From assembly GCA_051715425.1 (NCBI GenBank), contig JBPXJS010000008.1:611285-675284 (forward strand): a stretch of 64,000 nucleotides of DNA. Reading direction: 5' to 3'. The translations under genes and the position numbers were made by a program. This document shows, piece after piece, positions 56,120 through 63,872 of the stretch; the stretch's first letter is position 1; the number at the start of each line of letters is the position of its first letter. Origin of the DNA: JAJTFA01 sp051715425 (GTDB lineage: Bacteria > Bacteroidota > Bacteroidia > UKL13-3). The notes under the pieces are model-generated. The model saw nothing but the letters and a program-made list of their open reading frames with translations, had not been told where the DNA came from and searched no databases.

Positions 56120-56674
56120 TTAACGGGCTTTCCAGAAACCTTTGGTATCTACCTTGTACTCTTTAAGCAATAACAGAATTAAAAAATTATCGAGGTAAGC
56201 CAGCACCCCAAACAGGTACATGATATAAAACATAACTCCCCAATCGTTGCTTATAAAGAGGGTAGCCAGGCAAACGGTAATAAACACGGCAAACAATTTT
56301 GAACTGTAGGAGTGATTGGATGGCAACTTGCGAAAACGCAAAAAACAAATGAGATAAGCCAGCAGTTCAAAAGCCACTATACTTAGTATATACCATTGTT
56401 TATTCATTACCACAACCGGAAACATAAGCCAGGCAGAGATGATGGTGCTGATAAGAAAAACAGTGTCAACATGGCTATCCCATTTTCGCAAACTATCGGT
56501 TGATATGTTGAGCCTGCGGGCAATGATTCCGTCAAACACATCAGACAAAATACCTGCAATAAGCAAAGAAGCCAGGATAATGCCGGCACCCGTTATCTGA
56601 AAATAAGCTACCACCAGCATCACCGGTGCAACAAATAAGCGGAATAAAATTAAAAGAAAAGGAATCTGTTTCAT
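56120..56674 (-). CDS. CDP-alcohol phosphatidyltransferase family protein
   Basis: A 184-residue membrane protein with about six helices. The CDP-alcohol motif DGx2ARx8Gx3Dx3D is present as DGIIARRLNISTDSLRKWD followed by SHVD, with exact spacing and both metal aspartate pairs. The conserved glycine is replaced by leucine. It would link a CDP-diacylglycerol (or CDP-alcohol) to an acceptor in phospholipid synthesis. The length is near that of PgsA or Pss. The acceptor is unclear. Convergent with the NTF2-like gene with no gap. Confidence 0.88.
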   Translation of the reverse strand: MKQIPFLLILFRLFVAPVMLVVAYFQITGAGIILASLLIAGILSDVFDGIIARRLNISTDSLRKWDSHVDTVFLISTIISAWLMFPVVVMNKQWYILSIVAFELLAYLICFLRFRKLPSNHSYSSKLFAVFITVCLATLFISNDWGVMFYIMYLFGVLAYLDNFLILLLLKEYKVDTKGFWKAR

Positions 56675-56686
56675 TGGAAAGGATGG

Positions 56687-57589
56687 TTACAGCAGGTTGG
56701 TATCTTTATAAAATACGGGAACTTTTATTTGCAGGTCACATTCCGCATTTAATTGCTCTATCAGGTATTTGCTTAACTCAGGTGAGTACAATTCCTCATG
56801 CTGGTGCATAAAAAAGTAACAACTCTGCAATCCGTTTTCCATCCACTGTTTAATGCGTTTCACCCATTCATCAATTCTTTTGTAATCGCTTTTGTGCAGG
56901 CTGTTTCCTACAAAACGGATAAATGCATGTGGGGTGGTAAGGTTCATGTGCACACAATCGCGCCTGCCTGCAGCATCGGTAATAATAGAGCCCACTTTTG
57001 CTTTTGCCAGTGTTTCAAAAGCCTGTTTGTGGTGTTCTTTGGCAAACCATTCTATATGCCGGTATTCTACAAACAGGGGAACATTTTGAGGAAAATCGTT
57101 TATAAAGGTAGTGATGGTTTCTGCATGTTTAATACCCATCTGCGGATGCGGCATCAGGAATATGGGACCCAGGTTATTTCCAAGCTCACTCATTACTGAT
57201 AAAAACTCATCGGTTTCTTTTGTAACATTTTTAAGCCGTTTAATATGGGTAATCACATCGGTAAATTTGGGGCAGAATAAAAAATCATCGCCCACCATAC
57301 TTTTCCATTTTAATATTCCCTCAGTAGTAGGAAGTTTATAAAACACGGCATTCAGTTCAATACAATTAAACTGCTGTGCATATACTTTTAAAAAATCGGC
57401 TGCTTTGGTTTTGGGCGGATAAATTTTACCTACCCAATCAGGCCGGCCCCATTTGGCGCAGCCTACGTATATCTTAGGAGCTTTTTTGGGTTTAGATGCA
57501 TTTAATACTTTTTGGGTTAACGGGGTATCATCAGGCAACCTGAAGTCTATCTTATTCAGCTCATTTGTTTCAACTTTTCCGAATTCCAT
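56687..57589 (-). CDS. DUF72 domain protein (TIM-barrel)
   Basis: 300 residues from the ATG at 57587-57589 (a TTG four codons upstream is also in frame but less likely). The DUF72 signatures are YVGCAKWGRPDWVGKIYP at about 40, LNAVFYKLPTTEG, FCPKFTDVITH, PHPQMGI and FVEYRHIEW. The family is a TIM barrel, related to UV endonuclease-like folds, with no settled biochemical role. It is divergent from the ArsC/YffB-like gene with 41 bp between. Confidence 0.88.
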   Translation of the reverse strand: MEFGKVETNELNKIDFRLPDDTPLTQKVLNASKPKKAPKIYVGCAKWGRPDWVGKIYPPKTKAADFLKVYAQQFNCIELNAVFYKLPTTEGILKWKSMVGDDFLFCPKFTDVITHIKRLKNVTKETDEFLSVMSELGNNLGPIFLMPHPQMGIKHAETITTFINDFPQNVPLFVEYRHIEWFAKEHHKQAFETLAKAKVGSIITDAAGRRDCVHMNLTTPHAFIRFVGNSLHKSDYKRIDEWVKRIKQWMENGLQSCYFFMHQHEELYSPELSKYLIEQLNAECDLQIKVPVFYKDTNLL

Positions 57590-57618
57590 TTTTTCTTTCA
57601 AAGGTAGCCATATCCGTG

Positions 57619-57626
57619 TATTTTTG
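57619..57626 (+). promoter_or_regulatory. -7 box 4 bp from the ArsC/YffB-like start
   Basis: TATTTTTG is exact, with TTTC 19 bp upstream (57596-57599) at the -33 position. Only 4 bp separate it from the ATG, so the mRNA would be leaderless or nearly so. Confidence 0.55.
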
Positions 57627-57630
57627 GCAG

Positions 57631-57975
57631 ATGATTATTTACGGAATAAAGAACTGCGATACCATGAAAAAAGCCTTCGACTGGCTTCATAAAAAAAAGA
57701 TTCCATACACCTTTCACAATTACAAGGAAGAAGGAATAAGTGCGGCAAAAATAAAAGAGTGGCTTAAGCACAAACCCATCACAGAAATTATCAATACAAA
57801 AAGCACCACCTTTAAAAATTTATCTGCAACCGATCAGAAAAAAATAAGCAATACACAGGCTGCCATTAAACTGATACAGGAAAATACCTCCATGATAAAA
57901 AGGCCGGTATTGGAAACCGCAACTGGAATTCTGCTTGGGTTTAACGAAACCACCTGGGAAAAAGAGTTATTGTAA
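57631..57975 (+). CDS. ArsC/Spx/YffB-family protein
   Basis: 114 residues from the ATG at 57631, whose first residues MIIYGIKNCDTMKKA are the family start. A longer reading frame from 57565 lies in the divergent promoter. The thioredoxin-like fold has the single active-site cysteine in NCDTM (CDTM rather than the CGTS of ArsC), which is typical of YffB/YfgD-like proteins whose function is unsettled. The 3' end overlaps the convergent GNAT gene by 9 bp. Confidence 0.85.
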   Translation: MIIYGIKNCDTMKKAFDWLHKKKIPYTFHNYKEEGISAAKIKEWLKHKPITEIINTKSTTFKNLSATDQKKISNTQAAIKLIQENTSMIKRPVLETATGILLGFNETTWEKELL

Positions 57976-58470
57976 ACACACGTATCTAACCGAGCTATCT
58001 CCTGTTTCCTCATCTTTATACGTACCATCGTACTGCAGCCCTATTTTGCCCAATACCTTTACAGAAGCCTGGTTGTGAATAGAAGCACGACCGATGATGT
58101 TTGGCAATTTTTGTGATATGCCATATTCCAGCACAGCTTTGGCAGCCTCGGTGGCATAACCATAACCCCAATATTTTTGAATATAACGGTATCCCAAATC
58201 TATTTCACCACCAATATCTTTTAAACCGCACCAGCCAATAAACTCACCCGATGATTTTAAAAATACGCCCCAACGACCAATCTTTTTGGCATATTGGGGC
58301 ATAATGGTATCCGTTAAAATCTGCCTTACCAGTTCCACACTATCCCAGGGAACCGGGTCTCCTGTGTATTGTGTAATTGCAGGATCCTGGTGCATGTCAT
58401 AAAGAAGTTGTGCATCATCAAGCGTAAACTCCCGCATGTATAATCTCTCCGTTTCAGGGATATGGTTCAT
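57967..58470 (-). CDS. GNAT-family N-acetyltransferase
   Basis: A 167-residue GNAT of the RimJ/RimL-like type. The start TERLYMREFTLDDAQLLYDM, the acetyl-CoA loop QKYWGYGYATEAAKAVLEY and the HNQASVKVLGKIGLQYDG segment are typical. It acetylates an amino group, either a protein N-terminus or a small molecule, and the substrate is not inferable. The 3' end overlaps the ArsC/YffB-like gene. Confidence 0.9.
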   Translation of the reverse strand: MNHIPETERLYMREFTLDDAQLLYDMHQDPAITQYTGDPVPWDSVELVRQILTDTIMPQYAKKIGRWGVFLKSSGEFIGWCGLKDIGGEIDLGYRYIQKYWGYGYATEAAKAVLEYGISQKLPNIIGRASIHNQASVKVLGKIGLQYDGTYKDEETGDSSVRYVCLQ

Positions 58471-58495
58471 GCGGGTAAGATAGGAAAAATAATTT

Positions 58496-58990
58496 TTAGT
58501 CGATGGTTCTGATGGCGTATTTAATCACGCTTTTGCTTCTGCGCAGGTCGCGCTTTTCGTTTGCAAAAAAGTAAATGGCACTTTTGCTGTTCCAGCGGGC
58601 ATAACGTGTGCCGGACAACATCAGGTCGTAATAAAACGACAATTGCATAATATGCGTTTGCAGGGGAATGCCATCACCCAGAGGTCCGAGCCACACAGCC
58701 TGCGATGCCTCAAAACTGTCGATATCCATGGTGAGCACAAAATCGTAATCGTATTTTCCGGATTTGGCTTCTATAAAACCCTGCTTAGCCAACCGTTTAA
58801 GGCAATAGGCCCTTACATCTTTTTCAAAACCACCCGATAATACAATGGGCGATTGGTTAATAATAGACAGGTGGATTTTTTTAGGACTCTTGCTGCTTCC
58901 AAAAGGTACTTTGGTGCGGTACCAGTATAATTTATTGCACGAGCCCAGCATCAGGCTTAATAAACAGATATAAATCAGGGAAACTCTCAT
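58496..58990 (-). CDS. predicted lipoprotein, unknown function
   Basis: A 164-residue protein with a lipoprotein signal (LLSLMLGS|C, Cys18) and a mixed alpha/beta body containing SIINQSPIVLSGGFEKDVRAY and LTMDIDSFEASQAVWLGPLG. It resembles the general layout of periplasmic ABC-type auxiliary lipoproteins, but no family was identified. It lies 25 bp upstream of the GNAT gene on the same strand. Confidence 0.68.
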   Translation of the reverse strand: MRVSLIYICLLSLMLGSCNKLYWYRTKVPFGSSKSPKKIHLSIINQSPIVLSGGFEKDVRAYCLKRLAKQGFIEAKSGKYDYDFVLTMDIDSFEASQAVWLGPLGDGIPLQTHIMQLSFYYDLMLSGTRYARWNSKSAIYFFANEKRDLRRSKSVIKYAIRTID

Positions 58991-59412
58991 CGGGTAACTA
59001 TACAGAAGTTCAATTTAAGACAAGAAAACGTTGCATATTCCTTAAAAATATTTTTGCCAACCCTATCAGCTTGTTTAAAACCAGACCAATAAATATGGCA
59101 GAGGCCAACAAAAAATAAACCGGTGATGCCTTTTACCGGCATAAATAAGTGGCCACCAAATAATACCGGATCCCGCTATTTATTTATATGGTTACCTATT
59201 TTCTGTTTAACCGGAGCAATGATAACAAAATAGTTAAAAAAACTTAACAATAACCACTCATACGATTAATCATCAGTATTTATCGTTTTGGTTTCAACCT
59301 GTCAAAAAAATGAGGTTACTCCTTTTCATAACTGGAATAAACTACTATATTGTATATACAAATTTTCCGGCTTTACCTGAATATGATCTTTGGTTAAAGC
59401 CTGCGTTATATT
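58991..59412. other. 422-bp gap without a convincing gene
   Basis: The region contains an exact -7 box TATTTTTG (59049-59056, plus strand) with a TTG 15 bp upstream. It also has two mutually exclusive short hairpins, CCGGT/ACCGG (59120-59124 with 59135-59139) and ATGCC/GGCAT (59126-59130 with 59138-59142). A 60-codon frame at 59310-59492 overlaps the next gene and lacks support. A small RNA or leader is possible but unproven. Confidence 0.35.
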
Positions 59413-59976
59413 ATGGCTGCAAAAAAAGAAACCGTCAACTGGTTAAGGGTAGTATTGGGAGCTTCCCTTGTGCTTTGTTTTTATCTGATTGATACAAATG
59501 ATATTCACATGAGCTCCGTAGAACCCATTACCGTTACCGCCAAAGCCGATATTGCTCCTGTAACCATTTGGAAGGGGAATTATGCCTACAAACTAAAAGC
59601 ACAGGAAAAAGAATGCAGCTTTGGTATTAAAAAAGTGCGCTTTGATTCCAAGCTGATCAGTGCCCTGGAAGATATCAGGCAAAACGATACCCTTATTATG
59701 CAGGTGCCTCGCAATAAAATAGAAGATATGCGGATTGATGATATCACCATACCGGTTTACTCCCTTCGTAACAACGGAAAGATTGTTTTCGAACTGGAAG
59801 ATTATAACGAAGCCCGGAAACAACAAAGCAGAAGCTGGAGCATTTTTGCACTGGTGGCGGGTTTGCTGCTGATGGCCAGGGGCTTTTACCTCATCTCCAA
59901 CCGCGTGATGTATTGGGTAGGCATAACCACGATTATTGTGGTTCTTATTTTGCGCTTTCTGCATATCTGGGGTTAA
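59413..59976 (+). CDS. membrane protein with one N-terminal and two C-terminal helices, unknown
   Basis: A 187-residue protein. It has an N-terminal helix (VVLGASLVLCFYLI), a soluble periplasmic or cytosolic domain of about 110 residues with beta-strand character, then two C-terminal helices (about 139-156 and 160-182). No family is recognised. A -7-like GATCTTTG lies upstream. An intrinsic terminator follows (60023-60046). Confidence 0.62.
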   Translation: MAAKKETVNWLRVVLGASLVLCFYLIDTNDIHMSSVEPITVTAKADIAPVTIWKGNYAYKLKAQEKECSFGIKKVRFDSKLISALEDIRQNDTLIMQVPRNKIEDMRIDDITIPVYSLRNNGKIVFELEDYNEARKQQSRSWSIFALVAGLLLMARGFYLISNRVMYWVGITTIIVVLILRFLHIWG

Positions 59977-60022
59977 ACAACTCCCCCCTTTGTAAAAAAA
60001 AAGAATGTTTTCCCTAAGAAAA

Positions 60023-60046
60023 AAGAGTGTTTTCACTCTTGTTTTT
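60023..60046 (+). terminator. terminator after the 59413 gene
   Basis: AAGAGTG (60023-60029) and CACTCTT (60034-60040) form a 7-bp stem with a TTTT loop, followed by GTTTTT. Confidence 0.78.
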
Positions 60047-60089
60047 GGTTGTTTAGCACCGGAGGTTTGTACCACCAATACAACCACCT

Positions 60090-61109
60090 ATGAAAACACT
60101 ACACGCTATTTGTCTTACTTTATGCGGGCTGCTGCTGTTTGCTCCATACAACGATGCCGCCAACAGCAACCAGCCACTTATTGACAGCCTGACCCACAAA
60201 ATAGAAAGGCTGGAACAAACCATAGCCGAAGGTTCTTATACCCGCATTCCTAATCAGGATTTTGAAAATATTATTAACAACAAAATTGAAACCAGCCTGC
60301 GCGAAACCGTAAACTGGTGGCTACTTATTATTGCCGCTGTTGTTTCTGTTGTAGGGTTTCTGGTAAACAGGTATGCCAAACAACACCTTCAAACCATTCT
60401 GGATGAAAGGGCTGTTGCTTTAAAGAGCGAAATGGGCAACAGAATAGAGGAGATCAGTCAGGAGTATTTTAGCAATGTGATTGAAACACTGATTGATTTT
60501 AAAACAGAAACCATCAGCAAAAACAACTTTGTGGTGGATACTAAAACCATAAGTGAGTTAAGAAAGTATATTGATAACAACAATCTCCATGTATCGGAAG
60601 ACAAAAAAATTATGCTTATTGATACCATTATGTGTTGCTACTATTATACCGACTTTGATGACCGAACAGAAAAAATGATTGAACTAATTGAGTGTTATGA
60701 GAAAGAATTTTCACTTCTCGCATCAACGTATGCAAATGCAGCACTTGCCTTTATGCATATGTATCAGATTTATGGCACTTCCGATTTTATGAAATCAGCT
60801 GTTGAAAACTGCAGCCGTGCTATAAACAAAGCACCTGATTATGGTGTTGCATATGCTATTAAACTGGAACTTCAGGTAATTGCATTAGAAAAAGCTTATA
60901 ATGAAGAGGGCAGGCAGCTACATTTAACCGCCTTAGAAAGGGCATTTAAGGAAATAGAAAACAACAATAGTGTACATCTGGCTCATGATATAGTTAGTAG
61001 ATTGAATAACGATCGCAGCTCTTATCTGAATCCATATGTTGAACAACTCTATACCCAATACCCTAAAGAAATGGAGGCCATTCAGGCAAGGGTTCCGGAG
61101 GCAGCTTAA
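60090..61109 (+). CDS. exported/membrane helical protein, TPR-like C-terminus, unknown
   Basis: A 339-residue protein with an N-terminal signal (LTLCGLLLFAPYNDA), a short coiled coil (SLTHKIERLEQTIAE), one membrane helix (about 72-90, WWLLIIAAVVSVVGFL), a second coiled coil, and an all-helical C-terminal domain (about 150-330). The blocks SVENCSRAINKAPDYGVAYA and LHLTALERAFKEIE resemble degenerate TPRs. It is probably a scaffold anchored in the inner membrane with a soluble repeat domain. No family is recognised. Confidence 0.62.
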   Translation: MKTLHAICLTLCGLLLFAPYNDAANSNQPLIDSLTHKIERLEQTIAEGSYTRIPNQDFENIINNKIETSLRETVNWWLLIIAAVVSVVGFLVNRYAKQHLQTILDERAVALKSEMGNRIEEISQEYFSNVIETLIDFKTETISKNNFVVDTKTISELRKYIDNNNLHVSEDKKIMLIDTIMCCYYYTDFDDRTEKMIELIECYEKEFSLLASTYANAALAFMHMYQIYGTSDFMKSAVENCSRAINKAPDYGVAYAIKLELQVIALEKAYNEEGRQLHLTALERAFKEIENNNSVHLAHDIVSRLNNDRSSYLNPYVEQLYTQYPKEMEAIQARVPEAA

Positions 61110-61238
61110 CCTTGGTGACATCATTGCCCCCTAAAAGAGTCGTTTTTACACATGGTAAAAAGTGAACTTATTGTGCAATTTTGTGTGGGTAATGGCTGAG
61201 GGTAAAACAACCACGGCCAAACCTTAAACAACCAAACC

Positions 61239-61658
61239 ATGAGCATAAAACAAGTATGGCTTAACCTGCCCGTAAAAAACATGTCGGTTTCTAAAACCTT
61301 TTTTAAAGAAATTGGATTTACCCCAAACCCCATGCATGAAAATAATCCGCAAGCCGGAAGTTTTTTTATTGGAGAACAAAAAATGGTAATGATGCTTTTC
61401 CCTGAAGAGTTGTTTGCCCGGTTTTGCCACCACACCATTGCCGACACTTCCAAAGGTTGCGAAATACTGATTAATATTGATGCACAAAGCCGCGAAGAAG
61501 TAGATGCCATGGCCGCACTGGTAAAAAAAGCTGGAGGAAGTATTTTTGCCGAACCCGGAGAAGCCGATGGATGGATGTATGCCTTTGGTTTTGCCGATCC
61601 TGACGGACACCGCTGGAGTATGCTGTATATGGATATGAACAATATGCCAAAACACTAA
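61239..61658 (+). CDS. VOC family protein (glyoxalase/bleomycin-resistance-like)
   Basis: A 139-residue PhnB-like VOC domain. It starts IKQVWLNLPVKNMSVSKTFF and ends AFGFADPDGHRWSMLYMD, where the terminal glutamate/aspartate metal site of glyoxalases is altered. It includes a typical KAGGSIFAEPGEA loop. The function is uncertain (ligand binding or a metalloenzyme). It is 3 bp before the DUF1801 gene, so the two form a pair. Confidence 0.85.
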   Translation: MSIKQVWLNLPVKNMSVSKTFFKEIGFTPNPMHENNPQAGSFFIGEQKMVMMLFPEELFARFCHHTIADTSKGCEILINIDAQSREEVDAMAALVKKAGGSIFAEPGEADGWMYAFGFADPDGHRWSMLYMDMNNMPKH

Positions 61659-61661
61659 AAC

Positions 61662-62024
61662 ATGGAAAGCAAAAAATACCCTAATGTAGCGGCCTACTTT
61701 GCCGATTTTGAACCCGCCCAACAACAAAAACTGGAAGAGATACGCGCACTGATTAAAGAAGCCGCACCCAAAGCAACTGAAGTAATCAGCTATAATATGC
61801 CGGCATTTAAACAGCATGGTGTACTGGTATATTATGCGGCCTATAAAAACCATATTGGTTTCTACCCTACTTCCAAACCAATTATTGTATTTGCCGATAA
61901 ACTGAAGGATTATAAAACCTCCAAAGGTGCTGTGCAGTTTCCGCTGGATAAACCTATACCTAAAACGCTGGTAAAAAACATGGTGAAACTTAGGGTGAAA
62001 GAGGATGCGGAGAAAAAGCGATAG
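61662..62024 (+). CDS. DUF1801 family protein (YdhG/YjbR-like)
   Basis: A 120-residue protein of the DUF1801 fold. Blocks are VAAYFADFEPAQQQKLEEIR, ATEVISYNMPAFKQHGVLVY and HIGFYPTSKPI. Some relatives are described as iron chaperone-like, but that is not a settled role. It is co-transcribed with the VOC gene. Its stop is at 62022-62024, 6 bp before a tandem repeat begins. Confidence 0.85.
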   Translation: MESKKYPNVAAYFADFEPAQQQKLEEIRALIKEAAPKATEVISYNMPAFKQHGVLVYYAAYKNHIGFYPTSKPIIVFADKLKDYKTSKGAVQFPLDKPIPKTLVKNMVKLRVKEDAEKKR

Positions 62025-62030
62025 GGTGTG

Positions 62031-62086
62031 GAGATGTGGAGATGTGGGGATGTGGGGATGTGGAGATGTGAAAATGTGGAGATGTG
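62031..62086. repeat. 8-bp tandem repeat, seven units
   Basis: Seven consecutive units of consensus GAGATGTG: units 1, 2, 5 and 7 are exact, units 3 and 4 read GGGATGTG, and unit 6 reads AAAATGTG. It begins 6 bp after the DUF1801 stop codon. On the opposite strand it reads as a proline/histidine-rich frame that is not a gene. Confidence 0.9.
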
Positions 62087-62115
62087 TTGATGGAAGTTCG
62101 AAGGTGGGGAAATCT

Positions 62116-62157
62116 TGAATGCTGAATGTTGAATGTTGAATTTTAAGTGTTAAGTTT
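62116..62157. repeat. 7-bp tandem repeat, about six units
   Basis: Units of consensus TGAATGT: TGAATGC, TGAATGT, TGAATGT, TGAATTT, then the degenerate TAAGTGT and TAAGTTT. It lies 29 bp after the 8-bp array and has a different period and sequence. Confidence 0.8.
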
Positions 62158-62179
62158 TTGCTTTTCGAAGTTGGGATGA

Positions 62180-62347
62180 TTTGATTTAGAAGCATTCCAC
62201 ATCGATCCACAAACCAACCTCAGCTTGGTAAGTCCTGAATTTGATTATGGACAAAATTTAATGACTGCCCATATTGGGATGGGGTACTTCTTTAAGCAAT
62301 TTTCGTCTTATTTAATTTCGGCATTGGTATATGGAATAAAACCCTGA
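62180..62347 (+). pseudogene. possible C-terminal ORF remnant without a start
   Basis: An open frame of 55 codons, closed by TGA at 62345-62347, begins after an in-frame stop at 62177-62179 and has no start codon near its 5' end. It encodes SPEFDYGQNLMTAHIGMGYF and then FKQFSSYLISALVYGIKP, which looks protein-like. It may be the tail of a gene whose front was lost beside the repeats. It could equally be chance. No family was recognised. Confidence 0.3.
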
Positions 62348-62436
62348 ATACTGGAGGCCGAATAATTATAAGCTTATAACCTTATAATGATACATTATTA
62401 GATTAAAGCCTTATATTGAATCATTAAGACATTCAG

Positions 62437-62574
62437 ATGAAGGCTGTCATCAAAAATATCATAAGGTTTACTCAACAAAATGAAAATCTTCACAGTGAAT
62501 ATGTGCTGGTAGGAACAATGATGAGTTATGCAATAGCCATATTAGTTGGCGTTTTAATTAATCAGTTCTTATAA
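62437..62574 (+). CDS. 45-residue single-helix membrane peptide
   Basis: Starts at ATG 62437 and ends at TAA 62572-62574, 4 bp before the next gene. The basic N-terminus MKAVIKNIIRF is followed by a short polar stretch and one membrane helix (about 24-45, ending LVGVLINQFL). The tight spacing and clean N-in/hydrophobic layout support a real small gene translated with its neighbour. Function unknown. Confidence 0.5.
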   Translation: MKAVIKNIIRFTQQNENLHSEYVLVGTMMSYAIAILVGVLINQFL

Positions 62575-62578
62575 TACA

Positions 62579-63094
62579 ATGCCTTCAATATTACTTACAG
62601 ACCAGGAAACAAGCATTATCCTAACAGATGCAGAACTTACCATTCGCTATGTGCGTAAAAAGAATCCAGGTTGGTTATTTTGGTTTATCTATACAGGCTT
62701 AATATGCATGTGGGTAGCTATAGGCAATATCGGGTGGGGCGAATGGGCTATCATCACGTTTATTGCAATAATCTCAAAACTTGCCTTCGATCAGGTTACA
62801 GAGCTCACTTTTAATAAGGACGACAAAAAGGTTTATCGTCATTACCTGTTTTATGGTAAAAAGCTTAAAACCCAAGTTATACTGAACAATTACGAAAACC
62901 TAAGTTATCTTGTTGGATATGATGAACAATCTAACGGGGAAAGCAGTGCCTCCGGTTATTTTTTTAATGCGAGATATGGCAGAGAACATATTCTGCTTTA
63001 CTTATTTAAAACTATTGATGATGCTGAATTAGTCACCAATATTTTGAACAAAGAGCTCAATTTAAATATAAGCTTACATTATCCAACCAAATAA
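62579..63094 (+). CDS. two-helix membrane protein, unknown function
   Basis: A 171-residue protein with a soluble N-terminus (LTDQETSIILTDAELTI), two adjacent helices (about 31-50 and 55-70, hairpin), and a C-terminal soluble domain with beta character (ELTFNKDDKKVYRHYLFYGK). The layout resembles PH-like or bPH2-type membrane proteins, which is inference only. It follows the 45-residue peptide by 4 bp and is probably part of a two-gene unit. Confidence 0.62.
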   Translation: MPSILLTDQETSIILTDAELTIRYVRKKNPGWLFWFIYTGLICMWVAIGNIGWGEWAIITFIAIISKLAFDQVTELTFNKDDKKVYRHYLFYGKKLKTQVILNNYENLSYLVGYDEQSNGESSASGYFFNARYGREHILLYLFKTIDDAELVTNILNKELNLNISLHYPTK

Positions 63095-63248
63095 ACCGAG
63101 GAATTATACTGGTACCGGATTTTTCATCCCCCTCTCACAAACTAAAACCCCGGGTTTAATCAATAAAATAGCCATCACTTTATGACCCTTAGAATTTCTT
63201 ATATTCTTTTATCAGGTAAAAAAAGTAACTTGTATATTGAAACAATAT

Positions 63249-63860
63249 ATGAAATGCTTTACTAAAATAACCTTGTTAACCGCTCTGCATATTCCGTTAC
63301 TACTCTCCAATTGCGTGGAAAGAAAAAACATGTGCGAGGAAACGAAGCACTATAATTATTTTGTAAAACCAGAAGACAAAGCTGTACTGCCCTACAAAGG
63401 CTTCGATACGTTAAGACTCAAACATAGCAGTGGTGCCGAGTACACATTTTATGCAGGTGCAATAGATAGTTTATTTACCATAACCGCCAAGTCTACAAGC
63501 CCTGATTGCGCTAATAATATTATTCAGCATATGGAAACATCGTTGCTTGAATTTAACACTCTTCCCAAAACTACTACAATAGAAATTGGTCTTTATCGAG
63601 AAGAGTATGCTACTCGACTTCAAATTACGATGGATAAGGTCATCTATCATTCTAGAACTTCGGATTTACCGTTAATTTCTCCAAGACCAAATTTTTTCGA
63701 TTATGATTCTCTTGTAATACAAGGAAAAGAATATAAAAACATTCGTAAAGTATACCAGAATAGCAATATAACAAGTAGCGTCTTCATTTTATTTAATAGA
63801 GATTATGGGATTTTGAAAATCGTAAAAGCTAACGGAGAAACATTTGAGCGTATCCCATAA
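63249..63860 (+). CDS. predicted lipoprotein, tandem copy 1
   Basis: 203 residues from ATG 63249 (a TTG 12 bp upstream is also in frame). The lipoprotein signal ends LLLS|N|C with the cysteine at about residue 22 (ITLLTALHIPLLLSNC). The mature start ERKNMCEETKHYNYFVKPED is repeated almost exactly in the next gene. The body is beta-rich with no recognised family. Two further cysteines (about 29 and 86) may pair. Confidence 0.65.
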   Translation: MKCFTKITLLTALHIPLLLSNCVERKNMCEETKHYNYFVKPEDKAVLPYKGFDTLRLKHSSGAEYTFYAGAIDSLFTITAKSTSPDCANNIIQHMETSLLEFNTLPKTTTIEIGLYREEYATRLQITMDKVIYHSRTSDLPLISPRPNFFDYDSLVIQGKEYKNIRKVYQNSNITSSVFILFNRDYGILKIVKANGETFERIP

Positions 63861-63868
63861 TATATTTG
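63861..63868 (+). promoter_or_regulatory. -7 box 4 bp from the second lipoprotein start
   Basis: TATATTTG is exact, starts on the base after the previous stop codon, and lies 4 bp before the ATG at 63873. No clear -33 TTG is seen, and read-through from copy 1 is an alternative. Confidence 0.4.
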
Positions 63869-63872
63869 CAAA

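Larger units (their letters stand above)
62025..62436. other. 412-bp intergenic region with repeats and a decayed ORF
   Basis: It holds two adjacent short tandem repeats (62031-62086 and 62116-62157), an ORF fragment without a start (62180-62347), and AT-rich sequence leading to a 45-codon gene. The composition differs from the coding regions on either side. Confidence 0.7.

Noticed and set aside
59310..59492. 60-codon plus-strand frame
   Set aside because: It overlaps the better-supported gene at 59413 by 80 bp in another frame and ends without a recognisable domain.
62031..62157. CRISPR array
   Set aside because: The units are 7-8 bp with no spacers, so this is simple tandem repetition and not a CRISPR array.
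61224..62210. 328-codon minus-strand frame
   Set aside because: It lies opposite the VOC and DUF1801 genes, and its first part is a translation of the tandem repeats (His/Pro/Ser/Thr-rich). It is a shadow frame.
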